Source of the DNA: Dehalococcoidia bacterium
GTDB lineage: Bacteria; Chloroflexota; Dehalococcoidia; GIF9; AB-539-J10
Direction of reading: 5' to 3'
Assembly (NCBI GenBank): GCA_030621105.1
Contig: JAUXIH010000032.1
Coordinates: 1-9,066 of the forward strand
Length of the DNA stretch: 9,066 bases
In this document: positions 1 to 6,779 of the stretch, one piece after another
Position numbering within the stretch: position 1 is the first letter of the stretch
How the letters are laid out: each line of letters begins with the position of its first letter
The notes under the pieces: model-generated
Seen by the model: only the letters and a program-made list of their open reading frames with translations
Database searches by the model: none
What the model was told of the DNA's origin: nothing
Made by a program: the position numbers and the translations under genes

Positions 1-2
1 CA

Positions 3-26
3 AAAATCCCACTACCCAAAGGATAA
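3..26 (+). other. Probable 3' tail of the upstream gene (nusA expected)
   Basis: Only a few codons precede ylxR, so the product cannot be identified from sequence. Two frames are open from the window edge. Frame 3 ends at a TAA (24-26) that overlaps the ylxR ATG as TAATG, a common arrangement for translational coupling. Frame 1 runs to a TAA at 43-45 and encodes an acidic tail ending DNDEYEE. In most bacteria the gene before ylxR-infB is nusA, whose C-terminus is often acidic, so either frame could be its end. The gene name is inferred from conserved order only. Confidence 0.3.
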
Positions 27-310
27 TGACGAATACGAAGAATAAACATATGCCACTACGTACCTGCATCGCCTGCAGACAGGTTAAGGAAAAGAGGGAT
101 ATGATTCGGTTGATAGCGACCAAAGATGGTATCATCAAAGTAGACCCAACACACAGGGAACCTGGGAGAGGAGCTTACATATGCATGCAACATGCTTGCT
201 GGGCAAAAGGAATAGGGGGAAAATACCTGGAACATGCCTTGCAAGTCAAACTTAGCTCTGACAACCAGCAGGCCCTGCTAGATTACGGTGAAGAGTTATT
301 CAAGGTATAA
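26..310 (+). CDS. ylxR: YlxR family RNA-binding protein (DUF448)
   Basis: A 94-residue cytoplasmic protein of the YlxR/DUF448 family. Family hallmarks are the N-terminal H-x-P-x-R-T-C-x-x-C-R segment (residues 8-18) and the central G-R-G-A-Y-x-C motif (about residues 48-54), followed by a basic C-terminal half. Family members bind RNA; the Bacillus subtilis member is reported to bind RNase P RNA and modulate RNase P. The length is normal. The ATG at 26 is preferred over the ATG at 50 because the family motif begins with the His before Met9, although the AAAGGA at 18-23 sits very close to it. The position between a probable nusA tail and infB is the classical context. The next gene begins just after its stop, so all belong to one operon. 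The ylxQ gene that often follows is missing here. Confidence 0.93.
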   Translation: MTNTKNKHMPLRTCIACRQVKEKRDMIRLIATKDGIIKVDPTHREPGRGAYICMQHACWAKGIGGKYLEHALQVKLSSDNQQALLDYGEELFKV

Positions 311-314
311 GGAG
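309..314 (+). promoter_or_regulatory. Shine-Dalgarno that fixes the infB TTG start
   Basis: AAGGAG lies across the ylxR stop codon and is followed after six bases by an in-frame TTG at 321-323. This is near-ideal ribosome-binding spacing. The longer in-frame option, a GTG at 288 inside ylxR, has no comparable site. This supports a TTG start and ylxR-infB translational coupling. Confidence 0.7.
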
Positions 315-320
315 ATTGGT

Positions 321-2087
321 TTGAGTCCCAGCAAAACAACTAATAATCAGGGAGGAAACAAGGTTACTGATTTACCTCAGGTCAAGCTTCCTGCAGTTAT
401 AACAGTAAAACAGCTAGCCATCGAACTGGACATAGAGCCGGTCAGGGTTATTAAGCAACTGATGCGCCACGGCATCATGGCCAATGTCAATCAAACAATT
501 GATTACGATACTGCAGCGGAAATAACCTCAGAGTTCGGATACATAGCAGAGCATAAGATAACATCCAGAGTTGCCTCTCCTCATGAGATTCAGAAGAAGA
601 AAAATCTCTCGACCCGACCACCAGTAGTCACTGCCATGGGGCACGTAGATCATGGCAAGACAACTTTACTTGACGCCATCAGGAAAACCCATGTCACTGC
701 CCACGAGGCAGGTGCGATCACACAACACATTGGTGCTTACCAGGCTACAATAAATGGACGTAAAATAACTTTCCTGGATACACCTGGACATGAAGCTTTT
801 ACCGCAATGAGAGCTCATGGTGCAAATGTAACTGATATCGTTGTCCTGGTGATTGCCGCCGATGATGGCATCATGCCACAAACAATAGAGGCCATAAACC
901 ACGCTAAGGCAGCAGGTGTTCCCATAGTGGTAGCCATCAACAAGATTGACAAACCTAATGCCAACGTGGATATGGTCAAAAAGGGACTGAATGACCTGGG
1001 CCTGACAGTAGAGGAATGGGGAGGAGACATCGTCTGTGTCCCACTATCAGCCAAAGAGGAACAAGGTATCTCTGACTTGCTAGAGAACTTGTTTCTGGTT
1101 GCTGACATCTTAGAATTAAAGGCTAATCCCAAGCAGCATGCGACAGGTGTGGTGATTGAAGCTCAACTAAGTAAAAATAAGGGGCCTCTGGCAACTCTCC
1201 TGGTTCAGAATGGCACCCTGGAAAAAGGTAATGTTGTTGTGGCGGGTAATATCTGGGGGAAAATCAAAGCCATGTTTAACGATCATGGAGACCAGATAAA
1301 GAAAGCAGGGCCATCAACTCCGGTAGAGGTGCTGGGTATGAATGGGATACCCACAGCTGGAAATACCTTCAGCATCGTTTCCAGTGAACATATAGCACGG
1401 GACATGGTGGAAAGCAGGGCTACATCTACCACTGCTCCCATGAGCTTAACGTCACTCTCCAGCCAGATAAGCAAGGAACAGGTGAAAGAAATTACCGTAA
1501 TCCTGAAAACAGACGTCCAGGGGAGCATTGAGCCCATAAAAACTTCCATTGAGAAATCAAGTACAGAAAAGACCAGGGTAAATATCATACATGCTGCTAG
1601 CGGCAATATCACAGAGAGCGATGTGCTTTTGGCTTCTGCCTCAGGTGGCATAATTATTGGTTTTAATGCTCGTCCTACACCTGGGGCACAACAGATGGCT
1701 GATAAAGAAGGGGTTAGCATTCATCACTACGATATCATTTACAAGCTGGTAGAGGATATAGATAAGACTCTCAAAGGAATACTGGAGCCCACTTACATAG
1801 AAGTGATCATAGGACAAGCTGAGGTGAGAGCTGTCTACACCAGTGGAAAAAAGAATAAAGTTGCTGGAATTTATGTAAAAGAAGGAAAGATGCTACGAGA
1901 TGCCCAAGCCAGGGTACTACACCAGGGCAAGGTGATTTACCAATCTAAAGTATCCAGCTTGAAACGTTTCAAGGAAGATGTCAAAGAGGTAAGCACTGGT
2001 TTCGAATGTGGCGTAGGTATAGAAGGACTTAATGATTTTCAAGTTGGTGATATCATTGAGCTCTATAAACAAGAAAAGGCAACATAA
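321..2087 (+). CDS. infB: Translation initiation factor IF-2
   Basis: A GTPase that delivers fMet-tRNA to the 30S initiation complex and promotes 50S joining. Numbered from the TTG start (588 aa), the order is a short IF2_N segment (about 27-65), then the G domain. G-domain motifs are G1 GHVDHGKTT (107-115), G2 region GAITQHIG (131-138), G3 DTPGH (153-157), G4 NKID (207-210) and G5 SAK (243-245). Domain II, IF-2 domain 3 (around GNITESDVLLASASGG and GFNARP) and the C-terminal fMet-tRNA-binding domain (FECGVGIEG) follow. All GTP-binding motifs are intact. The protein is a minimal form without the long N-terminal extension of enterobacterial IF-2 (about 890 aa). An alternative in-frame GTG at 288 would add 11 residues and overlap ylxR, but it lacks a good ribosome-binding site. 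Confidence 0.98.
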   Translation: MSPSKTTNNQGGNKVTDLPQVKLPAVITVKQLAIELDIEPVRVIKQLMRHGIMANVNQTIDYDTAAEITSEFGYIAEHKITSRVASPHEIQKKKNLSTRPPVVTAMGHVDHGKTTLLDAIRKTHVTAHEAGAITQHIGAYQATINGRKITFLDTPGHEAFTAMRAHGANVTDIVVLVIAADDGIMPQTIEAINHAKAAGVPIVVAINKIDKPNANVDMVKKGLNDLGLTVEEWGGDIVCVPLSAKEEQGISDLLENLFLVADILELKANPKQHATGVVIEAQLSKNKGPLATLLVQNGTLEKGNVVVAGNIWGKIKAMFNDHGDQIKKAGPSTPVEVLGMNGIPTAGNTFSIVSSEHIARDMVESRATSTTAPMSLTSLSSQISKEQVKEITVILKTDVQGSIEPIKTSIEKSSTEKTRVNIIHAASGNITESDVLLASASGGIIIGFNARPTPGAQQMADKEGVSIHHYDIIYKLVEDIDKTLKGILEPTYIEVIIGQAEVRAVYTSGKKNKVAGIYVKEGKMLRDAQARVLHQGKVIYQSKVSSLKRFKEDVKEVSTGFECGVGIEGLNDFQVGDIIELYKQEKAT

Positions 2088-2119
2088 GTCATATTTCCCA
2101 TTTCCTAACAGAGGTTGAA

Positions 2120-2467
2120 ATGTCTAGGCGTATCGAGCGATTAAGTAAGCTGGTCAAGCAAGAAATTAGCGACCTGCTTGAGCGTGAGGTCTGTGACCCC
2201 AGGTTGAGCAATCTAATCACAGTAACTGAAGTATCTATATCACCTGACCTTAAATTTGCCAAAATACACGTCAGTGTACTAGGAGATATAGATGATGCCA
2301 AACACATGCTAGAGGGTTTCAACGCTGCCTCTGGCTTCTTGCGCAGGGAGTTATCATCTCGCATAAGATTGAGGCGCATACCCCAGCTCAGTTTCTATTA
2401 CGATGATTCCATTGAGAGAGGAACAAGAGTACTTCAGTTGATAGACCAGGTTAACAGAACAGCCTAG
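2120..2467 (+). CDS. rbfA: Ribosome-binding factor A
   Basis: A 115-residue single-domain KH-like protein that binds the 30S subunit and assists late 16S rRNA 5'-end maturation. The family pattern is clear: an N-terminal helix with RRIERLSKLVKQEISDLL, then the strand around ITVTEVSISPDLKFAKIHVSVLG, the alanine kink helix near GFNAASGFLRREL, and the final RRIPQLSFYYDDSIERG segment. The length is typical. The start is ATG 2120 with AGAGG at 2110-2114, five bases upstream. It follows infB after 32 bp, so it is the third gene of the translation cluster. The next gene is 214 bp away, so rbfA probably ends this group. Confidence 0.97.
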   Translation: MSRRIERLSKLVKQEISDLLEREVCDPRLSNLITVTEVSISPDLKFAKIHVSVLGDIDDAKHMLEGFNAASGFLRRELSSRIRLRRIPQLSFYYDDSIERGTRVLQLIDQVNRTA

Positions 2468-2498
2468 CTTGATAGAACTACCTGGGTACCACGATATA

Positions 2499-2528
2499 TT
2501 GACATGCCCAGCTATAATGGAGTATGTT
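2499..2528 (+). promoter_or_regulatory. Candidate sigma-70-type promoter before ino1
   Basis: The 214-bp gap 2468-2681 holds no gene that I can support. It contains a perfect TTGACA (2499-2504) followed after 18 bp by TATGTT (2523-2528, four of six matches to the -10 consensus). Two exact TATAAT hexamers (2513-2518 and 2536-2541) also occur, but neither has a -35-like element at the right distance. This is a plausible promoter for the inositol-lipid genes. No strong terminator for rbfA is visible. Confidence 0.3.
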
Positions 2529-2681
2529 GACCAGATATAATTAAAGGGCGACAAATTTAATGCCGAAGGAATAAGCACAAAACTATAAAACTTTCAATAA
2601 GAATGCTTCTGCAAACCATGCGGCTTGCCAAGAATAGTTAGTTTTGTCGGTTTATACACTCGCTAAAGGAGAGTAAAGATC

Positions 2682-3806
2682 ATGGGAAAAATAAATGTGG
2701 CTATCATAGGAGTAGGGAACTGCGCCTCTTCACTAGTACAGGGAGTGCATTATTATCAGGATGCTAGTGAGGACAGCTTCGTCCCGGGGCTGATGCACGT
2801 AAACCTTGGGGGTTATCATATCTCTGATATCAATTTCGTTGCGGCTTTTGATATCGATAAGAACAAGGTGGGCAAAGACCTGTCTGAGGCTATCTATACT
2901 TCTCCCAACAATACTTTTAAGTTCTGTGATGTACCACCATCAGGTGTTCGTGTCAGGCGTGGCATGGTACATGATGGGCTGGGGAAATACCTCTCCCAGA
3001 TGATTACCCCCGCCCCAGGCCCAACTGCTGACATCGTCGGCATACTCAAGGATACTCATACCGATGTGGTCATTAACTATCTGCCCGTGGGCAGCGAGGA
3101 AGCCACTAAATGGTATATAGAACAGATATTAGAAGCTGGTTGCGGCATGGTGAACTGCATCCCTGTTTTTATCGCCCGTGAGACCTACTGGCAGAATCGC
3201 TTTGCCGATCACGGACTGCCTATCATCGGAGATGACATTAAATCTCAGGTAGGCGCTACCATCACACACCGTGTGTTAACCAGGCTGTTTCGCGATCGCG
3301 GAGTTAAGCTGGAGCATACCTACCAGCTAAATTTTGGTGGTAATACCGATTTTTACAATATGTTGGAGCGAGAGCGCCTGGAATTCAAAAGGATATCCAA
3401 AACCAATTCCGTAACCTCACAGCTAGACTATGTGCTTGACCCTCACGATATTCATGTCGGCCCCAGCGATTACGTGCCTTGGTTGGATGACCGCAAGTTT
3501 TGTTATATAAAGATGGAGGGTCGCACCTTCGGGGATGTCCCGCTGAATATGGAATTAAAAATGGAGGTGTGGGATAGCCCTAACTCGGCCGGAGTTGTTA
3601 TCGATGCAGTAAGATGCTGTAAATTGGCCTTAGCTCGAGGCTTGAGTGGCACAATCGTAGCTCCAGCATCATACTTTATGAAATCCCCTCCAATACAATA
3701 TTCTGATTCTGAAGCTCACGAAAAAACTGAGGCATACATTGCTGACCGAGAGGAGGAAGGCCCGATTTCACTGCCTGACCTGCGCACGGCCACAATCGAA
3801 ACATAG
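2682..3806 (+). CDS. ino1: Inositol-1-phosphate synthase (Ino1/MIPS)
   Basis: Converts glucose 6-phosphate to 1L-myo-inositol 1-phosphate (EC 5.5.1.4) with catalytic NAD, the committed step to inositol lipids. The protein has 374 residues, close to mycobacterial Ino1 and shorter than eukaryotic forms (about 500). Visible features are the N-terminal Rossmann segment VAIIGVGNCASSLVQG (6-21), NYLPVGSEEA (132-141), the conserved GDDIKSQVGATITHR (183-197), LNFGGNTDFYNML (216-228), SDYVPWLDDRK (262-272) and KMEVWDSPNSAGVVIDAVR (293-311). The conserved core is intact, with catalytic-type lysines in the GDDIKSQ and DDRK regions. The start is ATG 2682 with AAAGGAG at 2665-2671. It heads a same-strand group containing a glycosyltransferase, a radical SAM enzyme and a CDP-alcohol phosphatidyltransferase that could use its product. 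The last 15 or so residues look less conserved. Confidence 0.93.
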   Translation: MGKINVAIIGVGNCASSLVQGVHYYQDASEDSFVPGLMHVNLGGYHISDINFVAAFDIDKNKVGKDLSEAIYTSPNNTFKFCDVPPSGVRVRRGMVHDGLGKYLSQMITPAPGPTADIVGILKDTHTDVVINYLPVGSEEATKWYIEQILEAGCGMVNCIPVFIARETYWQNRFADHGLPIIGDDIKSQVGATITHRVLTRLFRDRGVKLEHTYQLNFGGNTDFYNMLERERLEFKRISKTNSVTSQLDYVLDPHDIHVGPSDYVPWLDDRKFCYIKMEGRTFGDVPLNMELKMEVWDSPNSAGVVIDAVRCCKLALARGLSGTIVAPASYFMKSPPIQYSDSEAHEKTEAYIADREEEGPISLPDLRTATIET

Positions 3807-3848
3807 TCCTTCTCTATAAGAATTGTGGTATATGTTCAACATGTGAGA

Positions 3849-3864
3849 TTGAACTCCAGTTCAA
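3849..3864 (+). repeat. Perfect inverted repeat directly before the glycosyltransferase start
   Basis: TTGAACT-CC-AGTTCAA has seven-base arms and ends on the base before the ATG at 3865. A third half-site, GTTCAA (3834-3839), lies upstream, so the middle TTGAAC (3849-3854) could pair with either flanking copy. In RNA the right-hand hairpin would be six pairs with a four-base loop and would cover the ribosome-binding region. In DNA it could be an operator. No Shine-Dalgarno sequence is visible here. The palindrome is seen directly; its function is unproven. Confidence 0.45.
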
Positions 3865-5019
3865 ATGCGGCAAAAAATAGTTATTATTCATATCACCGGA
3901 GCTCCAGTGATAGAGAATGAAAGACTCATTTTTACCGAAGGGGGCTCAGTTCATGCTTTATTTGTTGCCATAAACCTGGCGCGTAACTATGATGTTGCAG
4001 TAATATGTCCCAACCCCCCTGGGGTTCATCAGAAACATACACTGGAATATAAAGGTGTGAAAGTTATCTGCCTGGGCAATTCCAGGTGGGTCAGATGGAG
4101 TAAAATCGGGGGTTTGTCTTTCTTCCGGGAAACCTATAAGTATGTCAGGCAAGAAAAACCAGACATTTTGATTGCAAACAATTTCCTGATTTCGGCCCTC
4201 ATCACACTCGTTCCTCAGAAGGCAATCACGACAACTAAAATAGGAGTCATTCATCATCTATACCGCACCCAGGATGTAAATGGCTCCTCCAGACGTGCAG
4301 TCCGTTCTATCGGGCTCTTGGAGAAACTCGCACTTCATATCCTCAAGCTAAACAAGATTGGAGTCATTAATCCCGAGGTAAAGAAAACCTTCATACAAGA
4401 AGGTTTCCCTGAAAATAGAATCGTAGTGGTCGGAAATGGGGTTGATATTGAGAATTATCAATTTAGCCAGAATAAATCACAGCGCAGTTTAATCTACATT
4501 GGCAGATTAGCCGAACTGAAAGGAGTTACCTCCCTCATAGACATTATTCCCCAAATAAAGATAAGCTTCCCTGACGTAATGTTACACATCATTGGCGATG
4601 GCCCAAAACACGATGAGATCATACAAAGGATTGGTCAATTATCTGTTTTCGATAATGTTACCATGCACGGTTATTTAACCGAAGGTGAGAAAATTGAACT
4701 GCTAGAAAAATGTGCCATCTACATCTCCAACTCCCAAATGGAGGGATTTGGATTACCCCTAGTTGAAGCGATGGCCGCAGGAACTGTGCCCATCGTAAAG
4801 AATATCTATGCTCACCGTTTTGTTTTCCAGAACGAGCCAGTGGGATACCTGGTAAACAACAACAAGGAGATGATTACAAAAATAAGCGAGTTATTCTCCG
4901 ACGAGCCTAAGCGCTTGCAACTAGCAAAGAATGGACGCAATCTGGTGGAACGGCAATGGACTTGGGCTAAAGTAAGTGAAAAATACGAAGAGCTTATCCG
5001 GATACCCACAAATGCTTAA
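3865..5019 (+). CDS. GT4-type (GT-B fold) glycosyltransferase
   Basis: A 384-residue retaining glycosyltransferase with the usual two-Rossmann GT-B layout. The acceptor-side N-domain begins with strand KIVIIHI and a glycine-rich loop with TEGGSVHAL (24-32). The donor domain starts after NGVD (191-194) with YIGRLAELKG (211-220), then IIGDGP (242-247). The nucleotide-sugar E-x7-E motif EGFGLPLVE is at 293-301 (E293, E301). No signal peptide or membrane segment is evident, so it is probably cytosolic or peripheral at the inner membrane face. The donor and acceptor cannot be read from sequence. Neighbouring ino1 and a phosphatidylinositol-phosphate-synthase-like gene suggest a PimA-like role adding mannose or another sugar to an inositol lipid; a cell-surface polysaccharide role remains possible. 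The start is ATG 3865, because an in-frame TGA at 3850 blocks extension. It has no clear Shine-Dalgarno sequence. Confidence 0.9.
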   Translation: MRQKIVIIHITGAPVIENERLIFTEGGSVHALFVAINLARNYDVAVICPNPPGVHQKHTLEYKGVKVICLGNSRWVRWSKIGGLSFFRETYKYVRQEKPDILIANNFLISALITLVPQKAITTTKIGVIHHLYRTQDVNGSSRRAVRSIGLLEKLALHILKLNKIGVINPEVKKTFIQEGFPENRIVVVGNGVDIENYQFSQNKSQRSLIYIGRLAELKGVTSLIDIIPQIKISFPDVMLHIIGDGPKHDEIIQRIGQLSVFDNVTMHGYLTEGEKIELLEKCAIYISNSQMEGFGLPLVEAMAAGTVPIVKNIYAHRFVFQNEPVGYLVNNNKEMITKISELFSDEPKRLQLAKNGRNLVERQWTWAKVSEKYEELIRIPTNA

Positions 5020-5034
5020 CTCAAAGAAGACAAC

Positions 5035-6030
5035 ATGGTAAATATGCCCGTCAGAGACATGATAAAGCTGGCAGGTAGGGGGAGCTATAACTACATAACC
5101 AATCGACCACTAGTGGTTTCCTATGAAATAACACTATCCTGTGTTTGTAATTGCCGACACTGTAATCTTGGCGGAATCATCAAGAACGAAAAGCGCATAG
5201 TACCATCCGAGTATGCTCGCCTTGCTCGATCATTAAAGGCGCCTGTAGTCCAAATCTCTGGCGGGGAACCTCTGCTACGCAAAGATGTAATAGAGATAAT
5301 TAAAGCTATTAAACAGAATGGGGGTAATCCCTACATCATACTCGTTTCCAACGGAGTATTGCTAAATAAGGACAACTACTTACAATTACGAGAGGCTGGC
5401 GTTAACCAATTCTCGGTGTCACTTGATTTCCCTGACGAAAGACATGATGATTTTCGCAGGCACCCGGGTTTATATAAGCACCTGGAGCAAACCATTCCCA
5501 AAATAGCCGACTTCGGCTATAAGGACATCATCCTTAACACTGCAATCACCAGCGCCAACTTGCCAGACTTGATAGCCATAGCAAAGAAAGCTGAGGAGTG
5601 GAAAGTATCTGTATCATACAGCGCATACACTGCCTTACGAACAGGAGATAAAAACTACAGTCTGCGCGGAGATGACTCTCTAAATCTTCTGCGCCAAACC
5701 ATCAAAGAGCTTATCACTTTAAAGGGGAACGGATATCACATAACAAACTCCAAGGCTGTTTTACTGGACACAGTAAAATTCTTTGAAAATGGATATACGC
5801 CGAATTGCAAGGCAGGTATAAGATTCTTCTGTGTGATGCCTGAAGGAGCCTTCGTTCCCTGTCCAATGCATCGCCAAAAATACTCTACCCAAAAAGAAAT
5901 GATAGAGGATTTCTCACGGAGCAATCAGTGTGGAGGTTGCTACACCAGTATAAGAGCATACAGCGATGGCTCTCTAGGAAAACTACTGAAGGATGTTCCC
6001 TCATTCATTAAGCAAATTTTTAAGAAATGA
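5035..6030 (+). CDS. Radical SAM protein with a twitch/SPASM-like C-terminus
   Basis: A 331-residue radical S-adenosylmethionine enzyme of unknown substrate. The [4Fe-4S] motif C-x3-C-x2-C is at C36, C40 and C43, with an extra C38 inside it. It is followed by the SAM-binding SGGEP (75-79) and a partial TIM-barrel core including VSLDFP (128-133). The C-terminal part has C258-x12-G-x4-C276 and C299-x2-C302, plus C266, the first half of a SPASM pattern. This suggests one auxiliary iron-sulfur cluster (twitch type). No B12-binding domain is present. The start is ATG 5035, 15 bp after the glycosyltransferase stop, with a weak AAGAAG; Met4 (5044) is an alternative. The stop overlaps the next small ORF. 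The location between lipid-glycosylation and phospholipid genes suggests a lipid or head-group modification, but nothing in the sequence fixes the substrate. Confidence 0.9.
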   Translation: MVNMPVRDMIKLAGRGSYNYITNRPLVVSYEITLSCVCNCRHCNLGGIIKNEKRIVPSEYARLARSLKAPVVQISGGEPLLRKDVIEIIKAIKQNGGNPYIILVSNGVLLNKDNYLQLREAGVNQFSVSLDFPDERHDDFRRHPGLYKHLEQTIPKIADFGYKDIILNTAITSANLPDLIAIAKKAEEWKVSVSYSAYTALRTGDKNYSLRGDDSLNLLRQTIKELITLKGNGYHITNSKAVLLDTVKFFENGYTPNCKAGIRFFCVMPEGAFVPCPMHRQKYSTQKEMIEDFSRSNQCGGCYTSIRAYSDGSLGKLLKDVPSFIKQIFKK

Positions 6031-6173
6031 ACTTGTGTTTATCAACAACTATGGAGTCGAGTTATACCAATTACCAGGATACAATCACTCTCGGATTGCA
6101 AGGAGTGAAAAACGAAGTAGCCATCATCGAGATACCTATGGCAATGAAACATAGCTCTATAAGAACGGCTTAA
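6027..6173 (+). CDS. Small hypothetical ORF (48 aa) filling the gap before the phosphatidyltransferase
   Basis: An open frame starts at ATG 6027, overlapping the radical SAM stop as ATGA, and ends at TAA 6171-6173, three bases before the next ATG. It encodes 48 residues beginning MNLCLSTTMESSYTNYQ and ending MKHSSIRTA. No membrane segment, signal peptide or cysteine cluster is evident, and I recognise no family. An internal ATG at 6051 is an alternative start; neither has a strong ribosome-binding site. It is in the same frame as the phosphatidyltransferase, separated only by TAA-TTT. An open frame of this length by chance in about 150 bp is not rare, so it may be a real coupled small protein, a decayed gene remnant or a leader peptide. 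Confidence 0.4.
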   Translation: MNLCLSTTMESSYTNYQDTITLGLQGVKNEVAIIEIPMAMKHSSIRTA

Positions 6174-6176
6174 TTT

Positions 6177-6779
6177 ATGACATTAGAACAGCTTCGTAGC
6201 AAGATTTCTGCTCGAATTACATCCCCTCTGGTTAGACAGTTAAGCAAAACTGGTATAACACCAAATGTCATAACTATTATAGGCTTGGCTCTTAATATCC
6301 TGGCAGCCTATTTCATTCTCAGCGGCTCCTTCTTCATCGGTGGAATCGTAATCCTAATATCAGGTCTATGTGATATTCTAGACGGCGCATTGGCTCGTCT
6401 TACCAATAGAGGCTCCACTTTCGGCGCCATTCTTGATTCCACAGTTGACCGAATATCAGAAGCAATAATACTGAGTAGCCTGCTAATACGGTATGCATCT
6501 CACGGGGATATGCTGCAAATTATACTCATCCTGGCAATACTCGTGGGATCCTTCCTCACTAGCTATATCAGGGCCAAGTCAGAAGGATTAGGGCTAAAGT
6601 GCAAAGTTGGGTGGTTTACTCGGGCAGAAAGAGTTATCGTCATCGCCGTAGGCTTGCTTATAAATCAAATCCCTATTATCCTATGGGTTTTGGTAGTATT
6701 CGTTTATATCACCGTAGCTCAGAGGCTGATTCACGTGCGGCAGCAAAATGAAAGTAGGAATAGAGAATGGCAGTCATAG
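6177..6779 (+). CDS. CDP-alcohol phosphatidyltransferase, probable phosphatidylinositol-phosphate synthase
   Basis: An integral membrane enzyme (200 aa) that transfers a phosphatidyl group from a CDP-lipid to an alcohol. The family signature D-x2-D-G-x2-A-R-x8-G-x3-D-x3-D is complete at D66, D69, G70, A73, R74, G83, D87 and D91. About six hydrophobic segments are visible (roughly 31-48, 51-66, 93-106, 111-130, 151-166 and 168-183). The N-terminus (ARITSPLVRQL...GITPNVITIIG), the post-signature DRISEA and the basic positions R132, R149, R152 and R183 resemble, from memory and without alignment, mycobacterial-type synthases. Those synthases use inositol 1-phosphate rather than glycerol 3-phosphate as acceptor. 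Ino1 in the same gene group supports this. A phosphatidylglycerophosphate synthase (PgsA) is the main alternative. The gene has only a weak ribosome-binding site and lies three bases after a small ORF. It overlaps purA by 13 bp. Confidence 0.88.
   Translation: MTLEQLRSKISARITSPLVRQLSKTGITPNVITIIGLALNILAAYFILSGSFFIGGIVILISGLCDILDGALARLTNRGSTFGAILDSTVDRISEAIILSSLLIRYASHGDMLQIILILAILVGSFLTSYIRAKSEGLGLKCKVGWFTRAERVIVIAVGLLINQIPIILWVLVVFVYITVAQRLIHVRQQNESRNREWQS

Noticed and set aside
1283..1720. 145-codon open frame on the minus strand inside infB
   Set aside because: It lies wholly antisense to the well-supported domain II/III region of IF-2 and has no recognisable motif or own ribosome-binding site.
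2482..2511. Possible hairpin CTGGGTA/TGCCCAG after rbfA as a terminator
   Set aside because: The stem has only seven pairs with a wobble, the loop is 16 bases, and no T-run follows.
2499..2518. TTGACA followed by TATAAT as a promoter pair
   Set aside because: The hexamers are only 8 bp apart, far short of the usual 16-18 bp. The weaker TATGTT at 18 bp was listed instead.
2354..2578. 74-codon minus-strand open frame spanning the rbfA end and the following gap
   Set aside because: Half of it is antisense to conserved rbfA, there is no recognisable protein motif, and no promoter or start context supports it.
2468..2681. Riboswitch or small RNA in the 214-bp gap before ino1
   Set aside because: I could not recognise any conserved riboswitch core or long stable helix; only short, weak pairings are visible.
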